From Sphingomonas sp. C3-2 (GTDB lineage Bacteria > Pseudomonadota > Alphaproteobacteria > Sphingomonadales > Sphingomonadaceae), in assembly GCF_033025475.1 (NCBI RefSeq), contig NZ_CP130322.1:558001-622000 (forward strand): a stretch of 64,000 nt of DNA, in the 5' to 3' direction. Position 1 is the stretch's first letter. Each line of letters opens with the position of its first letter. The translations under genes were made by a program, and so were the position numbers. Positions 36,114 through 45,522 of this stretch are shown piece by piece. Under the pieces are notes generated by a model. The model was given only the letters and a program-made list of their open reading frames with translations, did no database searches and was not told the origin of the DNA.

Positions 36114-37571
36114 ATGCTTACCACCAATCCTTTCGACGACGACAAACTCCGCGAGGAGTGCGGTATTTTCGGCATTTCCGGTGCGGATACCGCCTCTGCC
36201 GTGGTGGCCCTTGGCCTCCATGCGCTGCAACATCGCGGGCAGGAAGCCGCTGGCATCACCAGTTTTGACGGCAACCATTTCCACACCCACCGGGCCATGG
36301 GCCATGTTGCTGGCAATTTCGACCGCGACGAAGTGATCCGTGGCCTTCCCGGCCGTGTCGCGTGCGGCCATGTCCGCTATTCCACGACCGGAGAAACCTC
36401 GCTGCGCAACGTGCAGCCACTGTTCGCCGATCTTGCCTCGGGCGGCTTTGCGATCGCACATAACGGCAATATCTCGAATGCGATGAAGCTGCGCCGCGAT
36501 CTCGTGCGTCGTGGTTCAATCTTCCAGTCGACCTCCGACACCGAAACGATCATCCACCTGGTCGCCACGTCGGCGTACCGCACGCTGCTCGACAAGTTCA
36601 TCGATGCGCTGAAGCAGGTCGAAGGCGCCTATTCGCTCATCGTCATGACCCCGGAAGGCATGATTGCCTGCCGCGATCCGCTGGGCATCCGCCCGCTGGT
36701 GATGGGCAAGCTCGACAAGGCCTATATCTTCGCGTCGGAAACCGTGGCGCTCGACGTTGTCGGCGCTGAATATGTCCGCAGCGTCGAGCCCGGTGAAATG
36801 GTCGTGGTGCGCGACGGTGAAATCCAGTCGATGCACCCGTTCGACAAGGTCGGTGCCCGTCCCTGCATCTTCGAACATGTCTATTTCTCGCGTCCCGATT
36901 CGATCGTCGACGGCTCGTCGGTCTATTCGGTCCGCAAGGCGATCGGCGCCGAACTCGCGATCGAAGGGCCGGTCGATGCCGATCTCGTCATCCCCGTTCC
37001 GGATTCGGGCGTTCCCGCCGCGATCGGCTACGCCCAGCAATCGGGCATCCCGTTCGAACTGGGCATCATCCGCTCGCACTATGTCGGCCGCACCTTCATC
37101 CAGCCGGGTGACAAGGTTCGCCACCTCGGCGTGAAGCTGAAGCACAACGCCAATCGTGCGCTCATCGCTGGGCAGCGCGTCGTGCTGATCGACGATTCGA
37201 TCGTACGCGGCACCACGTCGCTCAAGATCGTGCAGATGATGCGCGAAGCCGGCGCGAAGGAAGTGCATATGCGCATCGCCAGCCCGCCGACCAAGCATAG
37301 CTGCTTCTACGGCGTCGACACGCCCGAACGCGCAAAGCTGCTCGCCGCGCGGATGGATCTTGAGGCAATGCGCCAGTTCATCCAGGCCGACAGCCTGTCC
37401 TTCATCTCGATCGAGGGGCTGTACCGGGCACTGGGCGAAAATAACCGCGCTTCCGGCAGCCCGCAATATTGCGATGCCTGCTTCACCGGCGATTATCCCA
37501 CGACGCTGACCGATCAGGACGATCTGGGCCCTGACGACCAGTTCTCGCTGATCGCGGAGCGCGTAAACTAA
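36114..37571 (+). CDS. purF: amidophosphoribosyltransferase
   Basis: This 485-residue enzyme starts purine synthesis by making phosphoribosylamine from PRPP and glutamine. The N-terminal nucleophile Cys16 in EECGIFG implies a 15-residue propeptide that is removed. The PRPP loop VLIDDSIVRGTTS is intact. Four cysteines at the positions used by the Bacillus-type enzyme for a 4Fe-4S cluster are present (RPCIFEH, HSCFYGVD, and the YCDACF pair), so this is probably the oxygen-sensitive Fe-S form. The start at 36114 is the last one before the Cys16 region; upstream codons are not conserved. Confidence 0.95.
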   Translation: MLTTNPFDDDKLREECGIFGISGADTASAVVALGLHALQHRGQEAAGITSFDGNHFHTHRAMGHVAGNFDRDEVIRGLPGRVACGHVRYSTTGETSLRNVQPLFADLASGGFAIAHNGNISNAMKLRRDLVRRGSIFQSTSDTETIIHLVATSAYRTLLDKFIDALKQVEGAYSLIVMTPEGMIACRDPLGIRPLVMGKLDKAYIFASETVALDVVGAEYVRSVEPGEMVVVRDGEIQSMHPFDKVGARPCIFEHVYFSRPDSIVDGSSVYSVRKAIGAELAIEGPVDADLVIPVPDSGVPAAIGYAQQSGIPFELGIIRSHYVGRTFIQPGDKVRHLGVKLKHNANRALIAGQRVVLIDDSIVRGTTSLKIVQMMREAGAKEVHMRIASPPTKHSCFYGVDTPERAKLLAARMDLEAMRQFIQADSLSFISIEGLYRALGENNRASGSPQYCDACFTGDYPTTLTDQDDLGPDDQFSLIAERVN

Positions 37572-37589
37572 ACACTTCCTTCCACTTGT

Positions 37590-37621
37590 GCGGGCCGGGC
37601 GAAAATGATCGTCCGGCCCGC
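37590..37621 (+). terminator. GC-rich hairpin after purF
   Basis: Perfect nine-base arms GCGGGCCGG (37590-37598) and CCGGCCCGC (37613-37621) lie 18 nt after the purF stop and 22 nt before the SDR start. A T-tract is lacking (CAGCGTTTC follows), so this is only a terminator-like structure; it may instead protect the purF 3' end or attenuate SDR expression. Confidence 0.45.
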
Positions 37622-37643
37622 CAGCGTTTCATGGATTACAGGC

Positions 37644-38357
37644 ATGTCGGCAAAACCGCTCGAGGGTAAACTTGCACTTGTCACCGGCGCCAGCCGCGGC
37701 ATCGGCGCGGCGACGGCGGAGGCGCTGGCCGCTGCCGGCGCGCATGTGATCTTGACGGCGCGTACGACCGGTGGGCTTGAAGAGGTTGAGGAACGCATCC
37801 ACAGCGCGGGCGGCCACGCCACCATCGCGCCGCTCGACCTGACCGAAGGCGACAGCATCGCACGCCTCGCCACGGCGATCTCGGGTCGCTGGGACGCGCT
37901 TGACGTCCTCGTGCTCAACGCCGCGATGCTCGGCACGCTCACCCCGGTGACGGCTATCGACGCCAAGGAATTCAACAAGATCCTCACGCTCAACCTGTTG
38001 TCGCAACAGGCGATGCTGACCGCGTTCGATCCCATGCTGCGCAAAAGCTCCAATGCCCGCGTCTTCGCGGTCACGTCCAGCGTCGGAGCCGCACCGCGCG
38101 CCTATTGGGGGGCTTATGGCGCCTCGAAGGCCGCACTCGAAACGCTGGTTCTCGCTTATGGCGAAGAGGTGAAGAACATCTCCAACATCCGCACCGCGAT
38201 CATCGATCCCGGCGCCACCGCCACCGCCATGCGCGCCAAGGCGTTTCCGGGTGAGGATGTCAGCACGATCAAGCAGCCCGGCGCCGTGGGCAGCCGAATC
38301 GCCGCCCTCGCCGCACAGGATCTGGAAACCGGATACCGCGAGCGCGTCGAAGCCTGA
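37644..38357 (+). CDS. short-chain dehydrogenase/reductase (SDR) family oxidoreductase
   Basis: This 237-residue NAD(P)-dependent oxidoreductase has the cofactor motif TGASRGIG at 14-21, the NAA motif at 92-94, and the catalytic Ser near 145-146 with Tyr158 and Lys162 (YGASK). Substrate is unknown. The start at 37644 (MSAKPLEGKLALVTG) was preferred over an upstream in-frame ATG at 37605, which would read through the hairpin. It is separated from purF by that hairpin, so it may be co-transcribed only partly. Confidence 0.9.
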   Translation: MSAKPLEGKLALVTGASRGIGAATAEALAAAGAHVILTARTTGGLEEVEERIHSAGGHATIAPLDLTEGDSIARLATAISGRWDALDVLVLNAAMLGTLTPVTAIDAKEFNKILTLNLLSQQAMLTAFDPMLRKSSNARVFAVTSSVGAAPRAYWGAYGASKAALETLVLAYGEEVKNISNIRTAIIDPGATATAMRAKAFPGEDVSTIKQPGAVGSRIAALAAQDLETGYRERVEA

Positions 38358-38387
38358 CGCACGCCTGAAGCAGCCCCGTTGCCCGCG

Positions 38388-39416
38388 CTATTCGGTCCGG
38401 GGCTCCTTCTCGACCATCCAGGTTTGCCCCTTGCTCAGCAGTTTTTGAAGATCGGCCGCCTTGCCGGTGGACGCCTCGGCATTTTGCGCGGCAACCGCCG
38501 TTTCGAAGGTGGGGCGTGGATCGTCATAGATCACGCCCAAGGCCATCGGGAAGCTGCCAAAGGGCAGTTCCACCAGCATGTGCGCCACCGATCGGTTGAC
38601 GACGTCGTGCACCTGAACCCCGGCACTTTCCCAGTCACCGTCCGTTACCTCGACCACGTCAAGGTGCAGACGATCGAGGTTGAGCTTCAATCCGCGCGTG
38701 CCATTGGCGAAAAGCATCGGCTGCCCATGCTCAAGCCATAGCTGCGCTTCGGGCGCATTCGCCTTGTCTGTGAAGGGTGCGAAGACATCGTCGTTATAGA
38801 CGATACAGTTCTGGAATATCTCGACAAAGGCGGCGCCTTTATGCGCGTGCGCGGCCTTCAGCACATCGGGCAGCTTCTTGTGCACGTCGATCCCGCGCGC
38901 CACAAAACGCGCCCCTGCCCCCAGCGCAAAGGCGCACGGACTCGCGGGCCGGTCGACCGATCCGAAGGGCGTCGAGGGGGAACGCGTGCCAAGCCGTGAC
39001 GTGGGCGAATATTGCCCCTTGGTCAGCCCGTAAATCTCGTTGTTGAACAACAGGATCTGGCAGTCGAGATTGCGACGCAGCAGGTGCATGGTGTGATTGC
39101 CGCCGATCGACAGCGCATCACCATCCCCCGTGATGATCCAGACATCGAGCGCCGGATTGGCGAGCTTCACCCCCGTCGCAATCGCCGGCGCGCGGCCATG
39201 GATGGTGTGGAAGCCATAGGTTTCCATATAATAGGGAAAGCGGCTGGAACAGCCGATGCCCGAGATGAACACCGTGTCCTCCGGGCGCACGCCGAGTTCA
39301 GGCATGGTCCGCTGCACGGCCTTCAATATTGCATAATCGCCGCAGCCGGGGCACCAGCGAACCTCCTGATCCGTTTCCCAATCCTTGGGCGTGCCGATCT
39401 TCGTCATCTCGTTCAT
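38388..39416 (-). CDS. korB: 2-oxoacid:ferredoxin oxidoreductase, beta subunit
   Basis: This 342-residue subunit binds thiamine diphosphate (GDGDALSIGGNH to LLFNNEIYGLT) and carries the WCPGCGDY cysteine pair for a 4Fe-4S cluster. Together with the alpha subunit it oxidatively decarboxylates a 2-oxoacid, most probably 2-oxoglutarate (KorAB-type), reducing ferredoxin and forming acyl-CoA. The gene starts inside the stop of korA (ATGA overlap). It ends 30 nt from the convergent SDR gene. Confidence 0.9.
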   Translation of the reverse strand: MNEMTKIGTPKDWETDQEVRWCPGCGDYAILKAVQRTMPELGVRPEDTVFISGIGCSSRFPYYMETYGFHTIHGRAPAIATGVKLANPALDVWIITGDGDALSIGGNHTMHLLRRNLDCQILLFNNEIYGLTKGQYSPTSRLGTRSPSTPFGSVDRPASPCAFALGAGARFVARGIDVHKKLPDVLKAAHAHKGAAFVEIFQNCIVYNDDVFAPFTDKANAPEAQLWLEHGQPMLFANGTRGLKLNLDRLHLDVVEVTDGDWESAGVQVHDVVNRSVAHMLVELPFGSFPMALGVIYDDPRPTFETAVAAQNAEASTGKAADLQKLLSKGQTWMVEKEPRTE

Positions 39417-41302
39417 GCCAGCGCCTCCTCAATGGCGGCCTCGATTTCGGCGATGCGGAAGGGCTGCCCGCTGACCTTGCTGAGCGAGCGGGCATCGACG
39501 AGGAACTGATCGCGCAACAGCGTCTTCAACTGGCCGCTGTTCATCTCGGGCACGATAATCCGATCGAACCCGCGCAGCAGATCGCCCAGATTGTGCGGCA
39601 GCGGCCAGATATGGCGGAGATGGATATGGCTGACATCCTGCCCCTTGGCGCGTTGTCGGCGCACCGCCTGATGGATCGGGCCAAAGGTCGATCCCCACCC
39701 CACCATCGCCAGCCTGCCCTGCGCCTCGCCCAAACAGACCTGCTGGTCGCCGATGCTGTCCGCGATGCCGAGGATCTTGTTGCGGCGGATATCGGTCATC
39801 GCCTGGTGATTGGCCGGCGAATAATCGATATGCCCCGTCCCCACCGCCTTTTCGATGCCGCCGATACGGTGCATCAGTTCGGGCGTCCCGGGCCGCACCC
39901 AGGGGCGTTTCAGCCTTTCATCGCGGGCATAGGCCTGAAACCCGCCTTCGGGCGCATGATCGAGGAACTGGACCGGAAACGGCGCATAACCGTCCATATC
40001 GGGCACTTTCCACGGCTCAGCCGCATTGGCGATATAGCCGTCGGTCAACAGCATCACCGGCGTCATATATTGCGTGGCAATCCGGCACGCCTCGATCGCG
40101 CAGTCGAACGCATCCGCCGGGGAGCGCGCTGCGATCACCGCGAGCGGGGCATCCCCGTTGCGGCCATAGACCGCCTGGTACAGATCGGATTGCTCGGTCT
40201 TGGTGGGCAGCCCGGTCGACGGCCCGCCGCGCTGCGAATTGACGATCACCAGCGGCAGCTCGGTCATGATCGCAAGCCCAATCGCCTCGGTCTTCAGGGC
40301 GATGCCCGGCCCCGAGGACGATGTCACCCCCAATGACCCGGCATAGGATGCGCCGATGGCCGAGGCGATGGCCGCAATCTCGTCCTCCGCCTGAAAGGTG
40401 GTGACCCCGAATTCCTTCAACCGCGACAAATGATGCAGGATCGCCGACGCCGGCGTGATCGGATAACCGCCGAAGAACATCGGCAATCCCGCGAGCCTGG
40501 CGCCTGCCACCAGCCCCAGCGAAACCGATTCCGCGCCGGTGACCGTGCGGTACAGCCCCGGCTCGACGGGGGCCGGCGCAATATGATGCTGGCGAAATCC
40601 GGCATCGGCGAAATCGCCGCCGATCTCCGCCGTTTCGCCATAGGCATGCCCCGCATTGAGCGCGGCGATATTCGCCTCGGCCAGTTCGGGTGCCTTGGCG
40701 AACTTGGCATGGAGCCAGTCGATGATCGGCTTGCGGTCCCGCCCGAACATCCACAGCGCCAGGCCCAGCGTCCACATATTCTTGCAGCGCAACGCTTCCT
40801 TGTTGCCCAGCCCGAACGGCTTGACGGCCTCGAGCGTCAGCTGCGAAATATTGAACCGGATGAGGTTCCAGCGCGCGAGCGAACCATCGTCCAGCGGATT
40901 TTCGGCATAGCCCGCCTTGGCCAGGTTACGCGCGCCGAACTCGCCCTCATCGGCGATGATCAGCCCGCCCGGCTTCAGCACGCCGACATTGGTCTTCAGC
41001 GCAGCCGGGTTCATCGCGATCAGGACATCGGGCGCGTCGCCCGCCGTCTCTACCGATGTCGATCCGAAATTGATCTGGAAGGCCGATACGCCAAAGGTGG
41101 TTCCCTGCGGGGCCCTGATCTCGGCGGGGAAATCGGGGAAGGTGGCAAGGTCGTTTCCGGCCAGTGCCGTGGACAAGGTAAACTGCCCGCCCGTAAGCTG
41201 CATGCCGTCCCCACTGTCCCCCGCAAAGCGGACGACAACGGCATCGGGTTCGGGACTTGAAGCGGCCTCTTGCGGACCTGCCTCATGGACTGCGGATGCC
41301 AT
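39413..41302 (-). CDS. korA: 2-oxoacid:ferredoxin oxidoreductase, fused gamma-alpha subunit
   Basis: This 629-residue protein joins the gamma domain (about 20-200, VVRFAGDSGDGMQLTGG) to the pyrimidine-binding alpha domain (about 220-600, with FGGYPITPASAILHHL and SSSGPGIALKTE). This fusion is typical of the two-subunit KorAB class found in many aerobic bacteria. No ferredoxin gene is adjacent, so the electron acceptor is encoded elsewhere. The oxygen tolerance of the enzyme and whether it supplements or replaces 2-oxoglutarate dehydrogenase cannot be told here. A 203-nt divergent gap lies upstream. Confidence 0.92.
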   Translation of the reverse strand: MASAVHEAGPQEAASSPEPDAVVVRFAGDSGDGMQLTGGQFTLSTALAGNDLATFPDFPAEIRAPQGTTFGVSAFQINFGSTSVETAGDAPDVLIAMNPAALKTNVGVLKPGGLIIADEGEFGARNLAKAGYAENPLDDGSLARWNLIRFNISQLTLEAVKPFGLGNKEALRCKNMWTLGLALWMFGRDRKPIIDWLHAKFAKAPELAEANIAALNAGHAYGETAEIGGDFADAGFRQHHIAPAPVEPGLYRTVTGAESVSLGLVAGARLAGLPMFFGGYPITPASAILHHLSRLKEFGVTTFQAEDEIAAIASAIGASYAGSLGVTSSSGPGIALKTEAIGLAIMTELPLVIVNSQRGGPSTGLPTKTEQSDLYQAVYGRNGDAPLAVIAARSPADAFDCAIEACRIATQYMTPVMLLTDGYIANAAEPWKVPDMDGYAPFPVQFLDHAPEGGFQAYARDERLKRPWVRPGTPELMHRIGGIEKAVGTGHIDYSPANHQAMTDIRRNKILGIADSIGDQQVCLGEAQGRLAMVGWGSTFGPIHQAVRRQRAKGQDVSHIHLRHIWPLPHNLGDLLRGFDRIIVPEMNSGQLKTLLRDQFLVDARSLSKVSGQPFRIAEIEAAIEEALA

Positions 41303-41505
41303 ATGCGATCATCCTGTCTGGTCTCTCCTAAGCGCATGCTAGGCCGGGCAGGCCTTTGCCGCAAACGAGAAAATCGCGCCCCGCCCGAACTATTGGCGGT
41401 ACCGCGAAAGCCCTAGCGGAAAGCCGGAGAGCAAACAGCGCCGATGGACGAACCGATCCCTCCGCCCTACACATTGCTGCTGCGCGGATGCTTTAGGAGA
41501 GCGAT

Positions 41506-42483
41506 GTGACCCAAGCCTATACCCGACCCGACACCAAGGCCTTTCTCACCTATCTCAACGCCATGCCGGGTCCGCGCATGCACGAATTGCCGCCTGCCGA
41601 TGCGCGTCAGGCGATGCGCGCCATGCGCGATGTGGCCGACGCGCCGATCGGCGATCTGGCGGTGATGCGCGATCTCATGATCCCCGGTTCCGGCGGCCCG
41701 ATCCCCGCGCGGCTGTTCGACGCGCGGGAAAGCCGCGCGCCCGGCCCGGTCATCGTTTTCTTTCACGGCGGCGGCTGGGTACTGGGCGATCTCGACACCC
41801 ATGCTCCTTTCTGTGCCGAGGCTGCCCGCGTGCTCGACCTGCCCGTCGTCGCCGTCGATTACCGGCTGGCGCCCGAACATGTCTGGCCGGCCGCGCCCGA
41901 CGATTGCGAGGCTGCCGCGCGCTGGGTGGCGTCCGCCCCCGAAGCGCTTGGCCGCGGCGTGACGTCGCTCGTCCTCGCCGGCGACAGTGCGGGGGGCAAC
42001 CTCACCATCGTCACCGCCATGGCGCTGCGCGATCGTCCGGCGGCGGTTCCGGTGATTGTTCAGTTCCCCATCTATCCGGCAACCGATTTCTCGCGCCCTT
42101 ATGACAGTCATGACGCTTTTGCGGACGGGCATCTGCTGACCGACGAGGCGATGCAGTGGTTCGGCAATCAATATGCCGCCGATCCCGGCCATGTCCGCTC
42201 GTCGCCCCTGCTCGGCGATCTTGCCGATCTCCCCCCGGCACTCGTCCTGACCGCAAGCCTCGATCCGCTGCGCGATCAGGGACGCGCCTATGCGTCGGCT
42301 TTGGTCGAGGCTGGAATTCCCGTGATTTATCGTGAGGCCAAGGGTAATATCCATGGTTTCATCAACCTTGCCCGTGGCATCCCTTCGTCGGTCGGCGACA
42401 TCGCTGGCGCGCTTGCCGTGCTGAAACAGCTCGTCAACGAAGCGGAAGCCGGGCGCACCATGATGCAGGCTGCCGCTGAATGA
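41506..42483 (+). CDS. alpha/beta hydrolase, hormone-sensitive lipase (family IV) type
   Basis: This 325-residue esterase has the HGGG oxyanion motif at 87-90 and the nucleophile Ser161 in GDSAGGN; the Asp and His lie in the last 90 residues (DPLRD and HGF). Short-chain ester or lactone hydrolysis is likely. The GTG start at 41506 has AGGAGA five bases upstream. Its stop overlaps rppH (ATGA), so the two genes are translationally coupled. A 21-codon frame (41444-41509) runs into the GTG start and was not accepted as a gene. Confidence 0.88.
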   Translation: MTQAYTRPDTKAFLTYLNAMPGPRMHELPPADARQAMRAMRDVADAPIGDLAVMRDLMIPGSGGPIPARLFDARESRAPGPVIVFFHGGGWVLGDLDTHAPFCAEAARVLDLPVVAVDYRLAPEHVWPAAPDDCEAAARWVASAPEALGRGVTSLVLAGDSAGGNLTIVTAMALRDRPAAVPVIVQFPIYPATDFSRPYDSHDAFADGHLLTDEAMQWFGNQYAADPGHVRSSPLLGDLADLPPALVLTASLDPLRDQGRAYASALVEAGIPVIYREAKGNIHGFINLARGIPSSVGDIAGALAVLKQLVNEAEAGRTMMQAAAE

Positions 42484-42962
42484 CCGAATTCGATCACCTT
42501 CCCTATCGCCCCTGTGCCGGCGTGATGCTCGTCAATCACGCCAATCTCGTCTTTGTGGGGCAACGGATCGATAATCCGGAAGATGCCTGGCAGATGCCGC
42601 AGGGCGGTATCGATCCAGGCGAAGAGGCCGAGGCGGCCGCGATCCGCGAACTGGGGGAAGAAACCGGGGTTTCCGCAGGCCTTGTCGATATCCTCGCCCG
42701 CACGCGCGAAGACCTTGTCTATGATCTGCCGCCCGAACTGGTCGGCAAGGTCTGGAAGGGCCGGTTTCGCGGCCAGCGCCAGAGCTGGTTCCTCGCCCGT
42801 TTCAATGGCGCGGACAGCGATATCGACATCCAGACCGCGCATCCCGAATTCCGCGCATGGCGCTGGGTGGAACCGGTGCAGCTTCCCAGCCTGATCGTTC
42901 CGTTCAAACGCAAGCTGTACGAAGATATCGTCACCGAATTCTCTCCCTATCTCGCCGCATAG
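42480..42962 (+). CDS. rppH: RNA pyrophosphohydrolase
   Basis: This 160-residue Nudix protein carries the box [20 protein letters not shown] with the expected Glu and Arg positions and the RppH-type N-terminus ([19 protein letters not shown]). It removes pyrophosphate from 5'-triphosphorylated RNA and opens the way to decay, acting together with endonucleases such as RNase E or RNase J (also encoded in this window). Start and upstream stop overlap (ATGA). The HWE kinase gene follows after 12 nt. Confidence 0.93.
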   Translation: MTEFDHLPYRPCAGVMLVNHANLVFVGQRIDNPEDAWQMPQGGIDPGEEAEAAAIRELGEETGVSAGLVDILARTREDLVYDLPPELVGKVWKGRFRGQRQSWFLARFNGADSDIDIQTAHPEFRAWRWVEPVQLPSLIVPFKRKLYEDIVTEFSPYLAA

Positions 42963-42974
42963 AAAGGCCAGCCC

Positions 42975-44471
42975 TTGAGCCCCGAAGAAGCCGTTCGCGA
43001 AGCCAAACTTCATGAATATGGAATATTCGGGACTCCCCCTGAAAAGCCGTTCGACGACATTGCTGAGTTCGCGGCCGAATTATGCGAATGCCCGATCGCA
43101 ATCGTGAACCTCGTGGGCACCGAACGCCAATGGTTCAAGGCGATCCGGGGGCTCGACGCCCGCGAGGCCCCCACCCGCAATTCGTTCTGCGCGCATGCCA
43201 TGCACGAAAAAACGCTCATGACGGTCGAGGATGCGCGGCTGGACCCACGCTTCAGCGCGCACCCCTTCGTCACCGGCGCACCGCATATCCGCTTTTATGC
43301 GGGCGTGCCGCTCACCTCGCCCGAAGGCTTTCCGCTCGGCGCACTCTGCGTGATCGACACCAAGCCCCGCGCGCCGCTCAACGCGCTGCAGACGCAAGGG
43401 CTGAACGTGCTCGCGGCGCAGGTGATGAACATGCTCGAACTCCGCCGCCGCCTGCTCCGCAAGGAAGAGGAAGACCGGCATCTGGCGGAAACCGACCAGA
43501 AATTCCGCCTCATCGCAGACACGATGCCCCAGATGGTCTGGTCCACCACGGCAGAGGGACGTGTCGATTTCTACAATAGCCGCTGGTACGAATTCACTGG
43601 CGCTTCCCGGCAGGACGCCTTTGATGTCGCCGTGCCGCCCATGTTCCACCCCGATGACCGGGAACGCGTACGCCGTGCCTGGCACGCGGCCCTCGCCGAG
43701 GGCGGTTCCTATGCCATCGAATATCGGCTGCGCCATCACAGCGGCGATTATCGCTGGACGACATCGCGCGCTCTGCCCCTCCGCGATCGGGAGGGCAGCG
43801 TGACACGCTGGCTCGGCACCACGACCGATATCCACGACACAAGGCTGGCGCTCGAGGAACGCGAGTTGGTGGCGCAGGAACTGAACCACCGGATCAAGAA
43901 TATTTTTGCGGTAATCGCGGGGCTGATCAACCTTTCCGCGCGCAAGCATCCAGAGTTTTCGGCGTTGGCAGAGGATCTGCGCGATCGGGTGACCGCGCTT
44001 GCCCGCGCGCATGATTATGTCCGCAAACCGCACGGTACGGCGGCCGAAGAAACGCGAACGCGAACCAGCCTGCATGGCATGCTGGGGGAATTGTTCGCGC
44101 CCTATAACGACGCACAATCCGGCCGCATTTCGATAGAGGGCGACGACACCGAGATCGACGACCGTTCCGCCACCCCCATCGCGCTTCATTTTCATGAACT
44201 TGCCACCAACGCCGCCAAATACGGCGCCTTGTCCGCCCCGGGCGGAAAGGTTCGTGTCCGGATCATCGCCGATCCCGCCAACTGCACCATCCAGTGGCAG
44301 GAAACCGGCGGCCCCCCGGTCACCACTCCGCCCACGCGCGAAGGTTTTGGGGCGCAGCTTATCCGCCTGAGCGGAGAGCATCAGCTGCGCGGCACGATCG
44401 CGCGCGACTGGCACCCTGAAGGGTTAAGGCTTGCGATTTCTATCCCGCTGGAATCGCTGTCGCGAACCTAG
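42975..44471 (+). CDS. GAF-PAS hybrid histidine kinase of the HWE/HisKA_2 class
   Basis: This 498-residue protein has a GAF domain (about 25-155), a PAS domain with PAC (about 172-290) and an HWE-type kinase. The phosphoryl His305 lies in QELNHRIKNI, and the N-box HFHELATNAAKYG is intact. There is no transmembrane segment, so it senses a cytoplasmic signal, possibly light or redox if the PAS/GAF domains bind a chromophore, but no LOV cysteine motif (NCRFLQ) is seen. The start is TTG at 42975 with AGAAAGG upstream. A single-domain response regulator is encoded 0.5 kb away on the opposite strand and may be its partner. Confidence 0.9.
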   Translation: MSPEEAVREAKLHEYGIFGTPPEKPFDDIAEFAAELCECPIAIVNLVGTERQWFKAIRGLDAREAPTRNSFCAHAMHEKTLMTVEDARLDPRFSAHPFVTGAPHIRFYAGVPLTSPEGFPLGALCVIDTKPRAPLNALQTQGLNVLAAQVMNMLELRRRLLRKEEEDRHLAETDQKFRLIADTMPQMVWSTTAEGRVDFYNSRWYEFTGASRQDAFDVAVPPMFHPDDRERVRRAWHAALAEGGSYAIEYRLRHHSGDYRWTTSRALPLRDREGSVTRWLGTTTDIHDTRLALEERELVAQELNHRIKNIFAVIAGLINLSARKHPEFSALAEDLRDRVTALARAHDYVRKPHGTAAEETRTRTSLHGMLGELFAPYNDAQSGRISIEGDDTEIDDRSATPIALHFHELATNAAKYGALSAPGGKVRVRIIADPANCTIQWQETGGPPVTTPPTREGFGAQLIRLSGEHQLRGTIARDWHPEGLRLAISIPLESLSRT

Positions 44472-44493
44472 CCCAAAAGAACCGAAGGCCCGC

Positions 44494-44922
44494 ATGCACA
44501 CCGCAATCGAAGATCTTTTCGACCGCTATGAAAAGCACACAAATGCGGCATTGGCGGGCAGCCCGAACATGGACGCGATCCTCGATATGTATGACGCGGC
44601 GTTTATCGGATCGTCACCCATAGGCGTCATGGCGGGCACCAACGACAAGGATTTTCACAAGGCGCTTGCCGCTGGTTTCGAGCGCAATCGCCAGATCGGC
44701 GCGAGACGTATGGAGATCGAAAACCTGCGCATAGAGCAGGTCGACGCAATCCATGCGCTCGCCCATATCGATTGGCGCGCAATCTATGACAGCAAAGCAT
44801 CCTCGAAAATAATCGCCTTTTCGAATGCCTATCTGGTCCGCATCGAAAATGGGCAGGCACGCATATTCGGATGGATCACCGGCGATGAAAACGCTGTGCT
44901 GCGCAAGCACGGCATCATTTGA
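44494..44922 (+). CDS. NTF2/SnoaL-like fold protein
   Basis: This 142-residue protein looks like a cone-shaped alpha+beta (NTF2/SnoaL-like) polypeptide: an N-terminal helix pair (IEDLFDRYEKHTNAAL, DAILDMYDAAFIGS) followed by strands ending in ARIFGWITGDE. Such proteins can be enzymes or ligand-binding modules; nothing specific is visible. The start at 44494 (MHTAIEDLF) is 22 nt after the kinase stop, so the two are probably co-transcribed. It converges with the response regulator. Confidence 0.65.
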   Translation: MHTAIEDLFDRYEKHTNAALAGSPNMDAILDMYDAAFIGSSPIGVMAGTNDKDFHKALAAGFERNRQIGARRMEIENLRIEQVDAIHALAHIDWRAIYDSKASSKIIAFSNAYLVRIENGQARIFGWITGDENAVLRKHGII

Positions 44923-44964
44923 TCGTTCGCCGAACAACCCGACGATACCGCCCTAGTTCAGGGC

Positions 44965-45351
44965 TTAATGGAATACGGGTGGATGTTCCCCGCGCGCTTC
45001 GGTTCGCTGATCGACATAATCCATCATCGCGCCAAGGCTTTTACAGGTGAAGGGCTTGGTCATCACACCGATCGCGCCATCAAGCCCGCTCCCGATCTGC
45101 GCCGGATTGGCGGTCACGAACACCACCGCGACGCCGTAACGGCTTGCCAGTTCCCGCCCGATATCCGGGCCGGTCGCGCCGTCACGCAGATTGACGTCGA
45201 CCAGCGCAAGATCTACTTTTTCTGCATAGGCGAGCGCATCCTTGCGATCCGCCGCGATCGCCACAACCTCTGCGCCCATATCGTTGAGACGCCATTCGAG
45301 ATCGAGGGCGACCAATATTTCATCTTCGACGATAAGTACGCGGCGTTGCAT
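44965..45351 (-). CDS. single-domain response regulator
   Basis: This 128-residue protein is a stand-alone receiver domain: acidic D10/E11, phosphoacceptor D52 in LALVDVNL, T80 and K99 in VMTKPF. There is no output domain, so it should work through protein contact, for example in a phosphorelay. A GNRA-capped hairpin and a second stem-loop lie in its 5' leader region (45352-45522). The nearby HWE kinase is the obvious candidate partner, an inference from position only. Confidence 0.9.
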   Translation of the reverse strand: MQRRVLIVEDEILVALDLEWRLNDMGAEVVAIAADRKDALAYAEKVDLALVDVNLRDGATGPDIGRELASRYGVAVVFVTANPAQIGSGLDGAIGVMTKPFTCKSLGAMMDYVDQRTEARGEHPPVFH

Positions 45352-45412
45352 TTCAACGACAATCCTGTTGCAGACCGATAGCGTAATGCACGACCACCCA
45401 CTTTGTTTCCGA

Positions 45413-45474
45413 TGGGGCGATATGGTTTGCCCCCACGATCAATTTTAGGAATCATGGGTTGCCTTTCGGCAACA
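45413..45474 (-). other. two hairpins in the divergent leader of the response regulator
   Basis: On the minus strand GTTGCC-GAAA-GGCAAC (45473-45458) is a perfect stem with a GNRA tetraloop. A second stem pairs GGGGC with GCCCC (45433-45414). They lie between the response-regulator start (45351) and the DUF481 start (45523). They could shape the 5' leader of the regulator message. Confidence 0.4.
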
Positions 45475-45522
45475 GGACGCGAAAAATAGGGCTCCCCCTT
45501 TGCAATGCCCCCGCGATCCGAG

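Noticed and set aside
41444-41509. 21-codon frame ending in TGA that overlaps the GTG start of the esterase
   Set aside because: The only GGAG is about 15 bases upstream, too far, and the peptide shows no regulatory codon runs. A coupled leader peptide cannot be excluded but is not supported.
42975-44471. LOV photoreceptor domain in the HWE kinase
   Set aside because: The PAS region lacks the flavin-binding cysteine motif, so it is called a plain PAS domain.
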